DNA from: an uncultured Campylobacter sp.
GTDB taxonomy: Bacteria > Campylobacterota > Campylobacteria > Campylobacterales > Campylobacteraceae
Direction of reading: 5' to 3'
DNA length: 29,648 bases
Assembly (NCBI RefSeq): GCF_938045205.1
Contig: NZ_CALIMY010000102.1
Span: 1-29,648 of the forward strand
Below are positions 1-6,339 of the stretch, piece by piece; within the stretch, counting starts at the first letter, position 1, and the number at the start of each line of letters is the position of its first letter. The position numbers and the translations under genes were made by a program. The notes beneath the pieces are model-generated. The model did no database searches. It saw nothing but the letters and a program-made list of their open reading frames with translations, and had not been told where the DNA came from.

Positions 1-2
1 AT

Positions 3-167
3 ACAGCATTGATGGCTAAAATAGATATTTTATTAAATTTGATAAATTTTACTAACGATATGCTTAATGAAAGTATGCCCCCGACAACAAGCTACAGCCT
101 AATGGGGCGCTATTCAAACAATGACAACTATCTCAAAAAAGCCATAGGAATAAAAAATGAGCACTAG
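3..167 (+). CDS. C-terminal end of an unknown protein (partial at window edge)
   Basis: An open frame enters from the left edge and stops at TAG 165–167, giving the last 54 residues of a protein. The visible part is polar and Asn-rich, with one mixed hydrophobic/charged helix-like stretch near its start (KIDILLNLINFTNDML) and a terminus ending KNEH. I recognise no domain. The stop lies 11 bases inside the next gene, which starts at 157, so the two are probably co-translated. Base composition is AT-rich, unlike most of the window and like the following gene. An internal ATG at 12 could in principle start a small 51-residue protein, but no ribosome-binding site is visible within the few bases before it, so a longer gene extending outside the window is more likely. 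Confidence 0.5.
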   Translation, partial: TALMAKIDILLNLINFTNDMLNESMPPTTSYSLMGRYSNNDNYLKKAIGIKNEH

Positions 168-732
168 GATAGGTTTAATACTTTTGGGCGCATTTTTTGT
201 ATTTGAAAGTATTCTTGGCTACTTTAGCGGAAAGATGTATTTTAAATACGGAGGCTGGAGCGCAGTTGAGCCGGTCTATATTATCAAGATTTTTATCATC
301 GGCGTATTGTTTACTTCTGCAGGAATTTTCATAAACAAAAAAATAGGTAGAGTGATTAATGCCTTGATAGGCTTAAACCTTTTAATAATATCTATAGAAA
401 TTTTTACAACGGAAGATCCTGCAGGAATACAAAGCAAAATCGGATATCCTTTTCTTATCTCTGGATTTTTGGTTTTACTTATTAGTATCTCGTTTTTTTA
501 CCTCGCCCTCCATCCTGAAAAGAGCATAAAAAGATATCCACAATATATGTGGTGCAAGGACTGCTTTAAATTTTACCTGTACGAGGACGTCAAAGATACC
601 GATCAAATTTGTTCATACTGCGGCAAAAAGCTAACGGAGTATAAAAATGACGGCGTGTATCGACAAGGAAACGCTTCCGAGCAAAACGCTAAAGCTCCGA
701 AGATCAAAAAGCGTAAATTTAAAAAGCGATGA
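157..732 (+). CDS. Hypothetical 4-TM membrane protein with cytosolic zinc ribbon
   Basis: A 191-residue protein of unknown function. Four hydrophobic segments are visible at about residues 5–23, 43–60, 66–83 and 98–117. They are followed by a soluble tail with two CxxC pairs (C133/C136 and C152/C155, sixteen residues apart inside), the layout of a small zinc ribbon, and then a very basic C-terminus ending in KKRKFKKR. The basic tail suggests that the C-terminal part is cytoplasmic. The start ATG at 157 has an AGGA element nine bases upstream and overlaps the preceding stop by 11 bases. The stop TGA overlaps the ATG of the next small ORF (ATGA). The gene is distinctly AT-rich against the window. 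A role cannot be assigned; a zinc-dependent membrane sensor or an accessory or immunity-type partner of the upstream gene are only guesses. Confidence 0.75.
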   Translation: MSTRIGLILLGAFFVFESILGYFSGKMYFKYGGWSAVEPVYIIKIFIIGVLFTSAGIFINKKIGRVINALIGLNLLIISIEIFTTEDPAGIQSKIGYPFLISGFLVLLISISFFYLALHPEKSIKRYPQYMWCKDCFKFYLYEDVKDTDQICSYCGKKLTEYKNDGVYRQGNASEQNAKAPKIKKRKFKKR

Positions 733-890
733 AATTTACAAGACGACTTTCTTTCTTTACCCTTGCTCTTTTATCGGCTACCGCCCTATTTCCCGATACT
801 CCGTCGCTTTGTAAAATTTCAAACGTAAGCGCTAGATATACGCGCATTCAATTGCCGCACGAAATTCTAAAACTCCACGTGAAATTTTAA
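729..890 (+). CDS. Short exported ORF, possibly a truncated gene
   Basis: A 53-residue ORF whose ATG overlaps the stop of the zinc-ribbon membrane protein (ATGA), an arrangement used for translational coupling. The first 20 residues have the shape of a Sec signal peptide: a KFTRR basic start, a hydrophobic core FFTLALLSATALF and a helix-breaking PDTP after it. The remainder is short and shows no domain. It could be a real small exported peptide, or the surviving 5' end of a larger exported protein whose body was lost, because the DNA immediately downstream (891–1145) has no coherent reading frame and is full of inverted repeats. Nothing identifies its function. Confidence 0.35.
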   Translation: MKFTRRLSFFTLALLSATALFPDTPSLCKISNVSARYTRIQLPHEILKLHVKF

Positions 891-899
891 AATTTCAAA

Positions 900-972
900 C
901 TGTTTGCGTATTGCGAAATTTCAAATTTCGCGGATTAAACTCCGCGTTAAGATTATCGTCTTAAGCAAACAG
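900..972. repeat. Nested inverted-repeat cluster with cloverleaf geometry
   Basis: Seen in sequence: an outer 8-bp inverted repeat (CTGTTTGC at 900–907, GCAAACAG at 965–972) encloses three further inverted repeats in series. These are a 9+9 palindrome around one base at 913–931 (GCGAAATTT/AAATTTCGC), CGCGGA/TCCGCG at 929–946 with a six-base loop (overlapping the previous arm by three bases), and TTAAGA/TCTTAA at 947–964 with a six-base loop that abuts the outer arm. It does not match a tRNA: there is no GTTCRA-type arm. It lies between the small exported ORF and the 3' end of the DUF4197 gene. Confidence 0.5.
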
Positions 973-1145
973 GCTCCAAGCGCGACAAACGAACCTCTAA
1001 ATTCCGCCGCGCGCCCGCTTTAGCGCAAGCAGCTGCTCGCGCGAGTAGGCGTTTTACGCACGGCTTTAGGCTACCCAAGCTTACGGCGCAAAGCAACTAA
1101 AAGTAGCTATACGGTGGAATTTACGCCAAAGCCTCGCCACAAGTT
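973..1145. other. Gene-free stretch downstream of the DUF4197 gene
   Basis: Together with the palindromic cluster before it, this forms about 255 bases without a supported gene. It is G+C-richer than the left-edge genes and contains a perfect 10-base palindrome AGCAGCTGCT near 1028 and several GCGC words. No tRNA, promoter with two good boxes, or convincing terminator for the minus-strand DUF4197 gene could be picked out by eye. Confidence 0.4.
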
Positions 1146-1877
1146 TTATTTAAGAACCTTGCCTAAAATCCCTGCACCTTTGCCGACGGCGCTGCCGCGA
1201 AGCGCGCTTTCTTTTTCTCTCATCACCGCAAATAGCCCGTCCAGCGTCTTTTGCGTGATGTAATCGTTCAAATCCTCGCCCTGCTTAGGCAGATACTCGC
1301 TCGCGCCCAGCCCGCGCGCGATGTTTTGCACCGCTTCGTTACCCGCGATCTTGTTTTGTGCGAAGGAATTTAGCCCGTTATACGCCGTCGCAAAGCTGTT
1401 TTTGCTCATCATATCGCTTACGATCGGCCTAAAAACCGCTCGCAGCTTTGCGCCAGATTTGCTCTGCAAATACTCACTAAGTGCGGTGTCACCGCCGCCG
1501 ATGAGCTTTTTAACGTCGGCGTCGCTCATCGATTTCAGATCTTGCAAAAATATCTTGCTCGCGCCGCTTACCGCCTTGGTAGCGGCATCGTTCATACTCA
1601 CGACGAGCTCTCGCTCCCATTTATCGCCGCCCACCTTTCTCGCAAGCTTCGCAGCCGCCTTAAGAGAAGGGGGAAGCTCGATTTTAGCGGTCTTGCTGTG
1701 GATGTAGCCCTTGGCGAGCTCGGCTACGGCGCGGTTTGTGGCGGAAGCGAGCAGCTCTTTGTAGTTTCCGCTATGAGTCGCACCGAGCACGTCCGCGCCC
1801 TGCTTCAGGATATCCGTAACGTCTGCATGCGCAAGCGACAGCGACGCAGCGGCGAGTAAAACTATAAATTTTTTCAT
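1146..1877 (-). CDS. DUF4197 family exported protein
   Basis: Encodes about 243 residues with a Sec signal peptide (MKKFIVLLAAASLSLAHA, cleavage expected after the AHA) followed by an alpha-helical DUF4197 domain that fills the rest. Family features visible are the early DILKQG segment, the conserved block around ASKIFLQDLKSMSDADVKKL, GGGDTALSEYL, and the C-terminal DYITQKTLDGLF followed by REKESALRGSAVG. The function of DUF4197 proteins is not established; they are periplasmic or envelope proteins of proteobacteria. The start at 1877 is preferred over a possible longer start at 1907 because AAAGG sits seven bases before this ATG and the signal peptide begins here. The gene stands alone, flanked by repeat-rich non-coding DNA on both sides. 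Confidence 0.85.
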   Translation of the reverse strand: MKKFIVLLAAASLSLAHADVTDILKQGADVLGATHSGNYKELLASATNRAVAELAKGYIHSKTAKIELPPSLKAAAKLARKVGGDKWERELVVSMNDAATKAVSGASKIFLQDLKSMSDADVKKLIGGGDTALSEYLQSKSGAKLRAVFRPIVSDMMSKNSFATAYNGLNSFAQNKIAGNEAVQNIARGLGASEYLPKQGEDLNDYITQKTLDGLFAVMREKESALRGSAVGKGAGILGKVLK

Positions 1878-1947
1878 ATTGCAACCTTTGGATAAAATTT
1901 GCGCCATTATGCCAAACTGCGGTAAACGCCCAGCCCGTGCTCGGTTT

Positions 1948-2120
1948 AAATTTTCGCGCTGCGCGGACGATTTAATATAAAATTTAGGCTAAATTTGAAA
2001 GCGGATTCGAGGCTAAATTTAAACGCAGAATTTCAAAGCTAAATTTAACGAGTAAAATTTACCCGTTAAATTTAAAGATGAAATTTGGCGGCGGGTTTTG
2101 TCGTACTTACGGCTAAATTT
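1948..2120. repeat. AAATTT-word array in a gene-free stretch
   Basis: The 2316–1908 interval carries no supported gene. Within it AAATTT occurs at about 1948, 1981, 1992, 2016, 2041, 2055, 2068, 2081 and 2115, so nine copies in under 180 bases, and four consecutive ones (2041–2081) are spaced 13–14 bases apart. Many are embedded in the longer word GCTAAATTT. The word is self-complementary and abundant in non-coding DNA throughout this window, so the array may be compositional rather than functional. Confidence 0.45.
2044..2070. repeat. Inverted repeat (7 + 5 bp)
   Basis: TTTAACG (2044–2050) pairs with CGTTAAA (2064–2070), and after a single A/C mismatch GTAAA (2052–2056) pairs with TTTAC (2058–2062) around one central A. 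As a nearly perfect 27-base palindrome it could be a protein-binding site or a cruciform; there is no T-tract that would make it an intrinsic terminator. Confidence 0.4.
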
Positions 2121-2140
2121 TAAAAACAGTGCTACGACAA
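2098..2140. repeat. 8-bp inverted repeat with 27-base loop
   Basis: TTGTCGTA at 2098–2105 is exactly complementary to TACGACAA at 2133–2140, enclosing 27 bases that include another AAATTTT word. It lies in the same gene-free interval as the AAATTT array. No gene or known site explains it. Confidence 0.35.
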
Positions 2141-2315
2141 GCTAAAAATTTTAAAACCGCACTGCTTGACACTTTTAAATTTATGCAGCGCGCCAGATAC
2201 CAATACAAGACATACAAAATGAATTATGTCGAGAAGTGCGCATATCCTCAGCACAAACGATTGAAATTTTATCAAAACAACCAAAAGCTCGCCGCAAATT
2301 TAAAGAGCTAAATTT

Positions 2316-2335
2316 AAAAGCGAGCTGCCGCTTTT
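2316..2335 (-). terminator. Putative terminator downstream of gdhA
   Basis: AAAAGCG (2316–2322) and CGCTTTT (2329–2335) form a 7-bp stem with a six-base loop, 22 bases beyond the gdhA stop. Read on the minus strand the stem ends in CGCTTTT followed by AAATTT, giving a short T-run within the stem itself. It is a reasonable but weak intrinsic terminator for the gltX-to-gdhA operon. Confidence 0.45.
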
Positions 2336-2357
2336 GACAAAATAAAGCGAGTTGAGC

Positions 2358-3716
2358 TTAAACCAGACCTTGATCCAGCATCGCATCGGCTACGCGGCGG
2401 AAACCCGCGATATTTGAGCCTAGCACGAGGTTGCCCTCCGCGCCGAATTCCTTCGAGGTCTCGTAGCTGGTGCGAAATATGTGGCGCATGATCTCGCGCA
2501 GCTTGCTATCGACCTCCTCGAAGCTCCACGACGCCATCTGCGCGTTTTGCGCCATCTCAAGCCCACTTGTAGCCACGCCGCCTGCATTCGCCGCTTTCGC
2601 AGGGCCGAAAAGAAAGTCTTTTTGCGCGAGCATAAAATCTATCGCCTCAAGCGTGCTTGGCATATTCGCACCCTCGCAAACCATGCGACATCCGTTGGCA
2701 TAGAGAGTCTTTACGTCTTGCATATTAAGCTCATTTTGCGTAGCGCTCGGAAACGCGGCGTCGCACGGCACGCTCCACACGCCGTTGCGACCCGCGGGAT
2801 AGGCGCTTACGGGGATAAATTTTGCATTAGGACGCTCTTTAATATATTCGCAAAGCCCTACGCGCAGCTGCTCTTTTAGTTTTTTAAGAAGCATTACGTC
2901 AATTCCCTCGGCGTCATAGATAAAGCCCGTAGAATCGCTTACTGTAACGGGCTTAGCCTGCATTTGATAGAGCTTTTCGGCTGTGTAGATCGCGACGTTG
3001 CCGGCGCCTGAAATTGTGCAAATTTTGCCGTGCAGCGAATCGCCTCTGGTAGCGAGCATCTCGTTTGCAAAATAGACCGATCCGTAGCCCGTAGCCTCGG
3101 TGCGCGCAAGGCTGCCGCCCCAGCTTAGCCCCTTGCCCGTAAGCGCGCCGTCGAATCTGCGGGTGAGCTTTTTATACGCGCCGTACATATAGCCGATCTC
3201 GCGACCGCCCACGCCGATGTCGCCTGCGGGCACGTCGGTATTGGAGCTGATTAGGCGGTGAAGTTCCAACATAAAAGCTTGGCAAAATCTCATAATCTCG
3301 CCGTCGCTCTTGCCCTTGGGATCGAAATTTGCACCGCCTTTTGCGCCGCCGATATTAAGACCCGTGAGGGAATTTTTAAAAATTTGCTCAAACCCTAAAA
3401 ATTTTAAAACGCCCAAATTTACGCTCGGATGAAAGCGCAGGCCGCCTTTGTAAGGACCCAGAGCGGAGTTAAACTCTATGCGGTATCCCGTATGCACGCA
3501 GGGCTCGCCGCCGTCGCTCATATAGACGACGCGAAACATCATCGTGCGCTCGGGCGCCAAAATACGCTCTAAAATTTTATTTTTCACGTATCGCTCATCG
3601 CGCTTTAGAAGCGGTATGAGCGAGTATAAAATCTCGGTCGATGCCTGGATAAAGACCTCCTGACCGGGATTGGCACGCTTTAAATTTAGCAGCAAGCCGT
3701 CGATGTAAGACTTCAT
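2358..3716 (-). CDS. gdhA: Glutamate dehydrogenase (NADP-type, hexameric)
   Basis: A 452-residue enzyme catalysing reductive amination of 2-oxoglutarate to glutamate with ammonium, in the cytosol. The length matches the small hexameric bacterial GdhA class. Visible signatures are YKGGLRFHPSVN (about 89–100), the catalytic lysine region NIGGAKGGANFDPKG (K126), DVPAGDIGVGGREI (161–174) and the Rossmann-type segment ISGAGNVAIYTAEKL that binds the nucleotide. The coenzyme preference for NADP(H) is inferred from similarity to this class and was not tested. The ATG at 3716 follows a strong AAGGAGG and overlaps the mqnA stop as ATGA, so translation is coupled to mqnA. It is the last gene of the minus-strand operon and is followed by a hairpin at 2316–2335. 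Confidence 0.95.
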   Translation of the reverse strand: MKSYIDGLLLNLKRANPGQEVFIQASTEILYSLIPLLKRDERYVKNKILERILAPERTMMFRVVYMSDGGEPCVHTGYRIEFNSALGPYKGGLRFHPSVNLGVLKFLGFEQIFKNSLTGLNIGGAKGGANFDPKGKSDGEIMRFCQAFMLELHRLISSNTDVPAGDIGVGGREIGYMYGAYKKLTRRFDGALTGKGLSWGGSLARTEATGYGSVYFANEMLATRGDSLHGKICTISGAGNVAIYTAEKLYQMQAKPVTVSDSTGFIYDAEGIDVMLLKKLKEQLRVGLCEYIKERPNAKFIPVSAYPAGRNGVWSVPCDAAFPSATQNELNMQDVKTLYANGCRMVCEGANMPSTLEAIDFMLAQKDFLFGPAKAANAGGVATSGLEMAQNAQMASWSFEEVDSKLREIMRHIFRTSYETSKEFGAEGNLVLGSNIAGFRRVADAMLDQGLV

Positions 3717-4405
3717 AGTTCCTCCTTTTGAACCGGATTAAATTTTAATTTTTTGGCTTTGGCGATAAATTTTTTCAGCGCCAGCTCCTCGCGGACGCCG
3801 ATTTTATAGCTTATAAATTTTAGATAATTTAAAATTTCACGCTCTTTTATGCCGCGCGAAATGGCGTAGCTTTGCAGGATATATCTTGGAATTTTAATGC
3901 GCGAACGTAAAAATTTCGTCGCCAGGCGCGCGTAAGCTTTTTCGTTTTTCACGCAGCACAGCCGCCCAAAAACAAAGGGCAAGCCCGTGCGCTGCTGCCA
4001 AATTTCGCCAAGATCGTAGAATTTATCCTTGCCCTGCGAAAGCAGCGCCTTTAGAGCATTATCGCCGATTAGCACCTCGCCGCTAAGATCCAGCACGCGA
4101 GCTAGCATATTTGAGCTCATCGACGCAGGATCAAGCCTGGGCGCCGAGTTTTTGCGCACGAGCACGCTTAGCACTTCCCGCTTTGCGACGATTCCAAGAG
4201 GCAGTCTGCGGTATTTTGCGCGGCGGCTTTCGATACTCGAGATCACCGCGGCATCTATCCTGCGGCTATAAAGATCGGCGCAGAGTTTGCTCGGCACCCC
4301 TTTTTTAAATTCTATCGATTTTTTAACGTAAGACGACAGCGGAAGGGATTTTAAAAATACGTGAAAAGGGAGCAAATTTAGATAATCGATTTTGCCTAAT
4401 AACAT
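3713..4405 (-). CDS. mqnA: Chorismate dehydratase MqnA (futalosine menaquinone pathway)
   Basis: A 230-residue MqnA/MqnD-type periplasmic-binding-fold enzyme. In the futalosine route MqnA dehydrates chorismate to 3-enolpyruvylbenzoate, the first committed step to menaquinone, the respiratory quinone of Campylobacter. Family marks are the N-terminal GKIDYLNLLPFH, an AAVISSIES segment, IGDNALKALL at about 115–124 and YDLGEIWQQRTGLPFVFG at about 134–151. The length is at the short end of the family, as is usual in Epsilonproteobacteria. The ATG at 4405 has a GGAGA element just upstream which forms part of a long inverted repeat (4413–4459). Its stop overlaps the gdhA start by four bases. MqnA is distinguished from its paralogue MqnD by the N-terminal motif, but an orthology test would settle this. 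Confidence 0.85.
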   Translation of the reverse strand: MLLGKIDYLNLLPFHVFLKSLPLSSYVKKSIEFKKGVPSKLCADLYSRRIDAAVISSIESRRAKYRRLPLGIVAKREVLSVLVRKNSAPRLDPASMSSNMLARVLDLSGEVLIGDNALKALLSQGKDKFYDLGEIWQQRTGLPFVFGRLCCVKNEKAYARLATKFLRSRIKIPRYILQSYAISRGIKEREILNYLKFISYKIGVREELALKKFIAKAKKLKFNPVQKEEL

Positions 4406-4412
4406 GACTTTC

Positions 4413-4459
4413 TCCGAATTTAGCGCAGAAAAGATGTTAAATTCCAGCGCTAAATCGGA
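4413..4459 (-). promoter_or_regulatory. Long hairpin overlapping the mqnA ribosome-binding site
   Basis: On the minus strand, TCCGATTTAGCGC (4459–4447) pairs with GCGCTAAAT and, after one bulged base, CGGA (4426–4413), making about 13 bp around a 20-base loop. The last bases of the 3' arm (CGGA) are the beginning of the GGAGA ribosome-binding element that precedes the mqnA ATG at 4405. In the mRNA the fold could therefore hide part of the ribosome-binding site. There is no T-run after the stem, so it is a poor intrinsic terminator for the upstream lipoprotein gene. The regulatory role is inference. Confidence 0.4.
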
Positions 4460-4482
4460 ATTTAACCAAAAAATTTTAAAGT

Positions 4483-4854
4483 TTATTTGACCTCGGTGAT
4501 CGGGATGGATTTGTATTTGATAAACTCCACTATGCCCTCGCCTTTTTTGAAGTGGATGCTCACTCCGTCTTTGTTCTCCATATAGATGCCGTCTGCGGCT
4601 CGTTCGCGCTTGAGGTTGTAGCTTTTGCCGCTATCGTCCTCTAGCACGGCGGTATTGAAATCGTCGTTTGAGCTAAGCGATAGTTTTTTGCCCTGCTCAT
4701 CGACGAAATAGAAGGTCTTTGCGTTCTCTTTGGTTATGGTTTTTTCGCTCTGTGCTTGCTTATTCATAGCGCTATCTGGGGATTGGCGGAGCTGGTTTGA
4801 GCCGCATCCTAGCAAAACTAACGCCAAAGCGGCGCACGATAGAACTTTAAACAT
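4483..4854 (-). CDS. Small lipoprotein, MliC-like C-terminal domain
   Basis: A 123-residue lipoprotein: a short signal with lipobox LLGC and the modified Cys at residue 17, then a Gln/Ser/Asn-rich linker (about 18–45) and a beta-rich domain (about 46–118) with FVDEQGKKLSLSS, TAVLEDDSGKSYNLKR and GVSIHFKKGEGIVEF. That pattern resembles the MliC-type fold of membrane-bound inhibitors of C-type lysozyme, but the usual cysteines of MliC are absent, so this is a resemblance, not an assignment. The cell site should be periplasmic face of the inner or outer membrane. The ATG follows AAAGGA and overlaps the end of pncB by eight bases, so it belongs to the operon although its function seems unrelated to NAD salvage. 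Confidence 0.7.
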   Translation of the reverse strand: MFKVLSCAALALVLLGCGSNQLRQSPDSAMNKQAQSEKTITKENAKTFYFVDEQGKKLSLSSNDDFNTAVLEDDSGKSYNLKRERAADGIYMENKDGVSIHFKKGEGIVEFIKYKSIPITEVK

Positions 4855-6295
4855 ATTTTTCCTTTAAATTGAGGTTGCACTCGTTGATGAGTGATTTTCG
4901 GATATCCCAAAGCTTTTGAGAGAGATCCACTTTGTAGCTCTGCGGATGGACGTTGCGAAGGTGCTCAAGCCAAAATTTACTCTTCTGCTCCTTGCTAAAA
5001 CGCGCGATCTCGCTTACCGTGCGGCGGACGCCTACGAATTTGCCCTCCTTGAAAACGGGGCGTAAGAGCTTATGCGCGCTGAAATTCGTTAAAATTTTGC
5101 GTTTGTAGGTGTAAAGCGGGTGAAAAATTTCAAGCGGCGCGCTCTCGTCTATGCTCTCTCCCTCAAGCGTGATCAGATCGGCAAGCGCCATGCCGTTATC
5201 TTTGTCGTAGAGCCTAAAGACCTGCTTGTAACCGGGGTTATTGATCTTGCGCGGATCGTTTGAAATTTTGATCTTAGCTATGATCTCGCCATCTTTTTCG
5301 ATACCGCTTAGCTTATACACGCCGCCGAGGCTCGAACTATCTCCGCCCGTAATAAGCCTAGTGCCGATCCCCCAGTTGTCGATTTTGGCGTCGAAGAGCT
5401 TAAGCTGATCGATCGCGTATTCGTCTAGATCATTCGACGCAGTGATCTTCGCGTCATTAAAGCCCACCGCGTCGAGCATCTTACGCGCCTGCTTGGTCAG
5501 ATACTCCAGATCGCCCGAATCGATGCGGATTCCAAGTGGCTTATGACCGCTTGCGCGCAGCTCCTCAAAAACCTTGATCGCATTCGGCACGCCGCTTGCG
5601 AGAGTATCGTAGGTATCGACGAGCAAAAGCGTGCTGTTTGGATAAATTTTAGCGTAAGCGCGAAATGCCTCCAGCTCGCTATCAAAGCTCTGAATCCACG
5701 AGTGCGAGTGGGTGCCGATCGCAGGGACGTCAAATTTCTTTGCGGCAAGCACGTTTGATGTGGCGCTGCAACCGCCTATAATCGCAGCCTTTGCGCCGTA
5801 GATGCCCGCACTTCGCCCCTGAGCACGGCGCAAGCCAAACTCCATCACCGAATCATTTTTGGCGCTAAAGTTTATACGCGAGCTTTTCGTAGCGATGAGA
5901 GTTTGGAAATTTATAGTATTTAGGATCGCGGTCTCGATGAGCTGTGCTTCCATGATATTTGCTTTGACGCGGATAAGCGGCTCGTGCGGAAATACGATCT
6001 GCCCCTCGTCCATAGCGTAAATTTCGCCGCTAAATTTAAAGCCTCTTAGAAATTCCAAAAATTCCGGCTTAAAGAAATTTAAACTTTTTAGATACGCGAT
6101 GTCGTCCTCGCTAAATTTTAAGTTTTCGATATAATCCACGACCTCGTTTAAGCCGCAAAATATCGCGTAACCGCCGCCGCTTGGGTTTTTGCGATAAAAA
6201 ACGTCAAAAACCGCCGTCTGATCGGGCTTTGTAAAAAAATAGCCCTGCATCATACTAAGCTGATAAAAATCGGTAAGTAAAGCCAAATCTTTCAT
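4847..6295 (-). CDS. pncB: Nicotinate phosphoribosyltransferase
   Basis: A 482-residue enzyme that joins nicotinate and PRPP to nicotinate mononucleotide (with ATP hydrolysis), the entry step of the Preiss–Handler NAD salvage route. Recognisable are the N-terminal LLTDFYQLSMMQGYF, FDVFYRKNPSGGGYAIFCGL (about 30–49), FGLRRAQG (153–160), the loop GTHSHSWIQSF (194–204) and the phosphate-binding barrel strands around LLLVDTYDT and IRIDSGDL. The length and motifs fit the longer bacterial/archaeal class rather than the about 400-residue E. coli type. The start at 6295 has AAGAGG upstream. It follows the malic enzyme gene by 44 bases and overlaps the lipoprotein gene downstream. Confidence 0.93.
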   Translation of the reverse strand: MKDLALLTDFYQLSMMQGYFFTKPDQTAVFDVFYRKNPSGGGYAIFCGLNEVVDYIENLKFSEDDIAYLKSLNFFKPEFLEFLRGFKFSGEIYAMDEGQIVFPHEPLIRVKANIMEAQLIETAILNTINFQTLIATKSSRINFSAKNDSVMEFGLRRAQGRSAGIYGAKAAIIGGCSATSNVLAAKKFDVPAIGTHSHSWIQSFDSELEAFRAYAKIYPNSTLLLVDTYDTLASGVPNAIKVFEELRASGHKPLGIRIDSGDLEYLTKQARKMLDAVGFNDAKITASNDLDEYAIDQLKLFDAKIDNWGIGTRLITGGDSSSLGGVYKLSGIEKDGEIIAKIKISNDPRKINNPGYKQVFRLYDKDNGMALADLITLEGESIDESAPLEIFHPLYTYKRKILTNFSAHKLLRPVFKEGKFVGVRRTVSEIARFSKEQKSKFWLEHLRNVHPQSYKVDLSQKLWDIRKSLINECNLNLKEKYV

Positions 6296-6339
6296 TTACG
6301 CCTCTTAAATTTAATCTCGCCTCGCGCAGGAGCAAAAAA

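Noticed and set aside
900..972. Cloverleaf at 900–972 as a tRNA gene
   Set aside because: No T-arm consensus, no conserved D-arm bases and no seven-base anticodon loop; arms overlap. No other tRNA or rRNA was seen in the window.
2129..2311. 60-codon plus-strand ORF upstream of the gdhA terminator
   Set aside because: It starts with GTG without a ribosome-binding site, is Lys/Asn/Tyr-rich with no domain, and sits in repeat-rich non-coding DNA.
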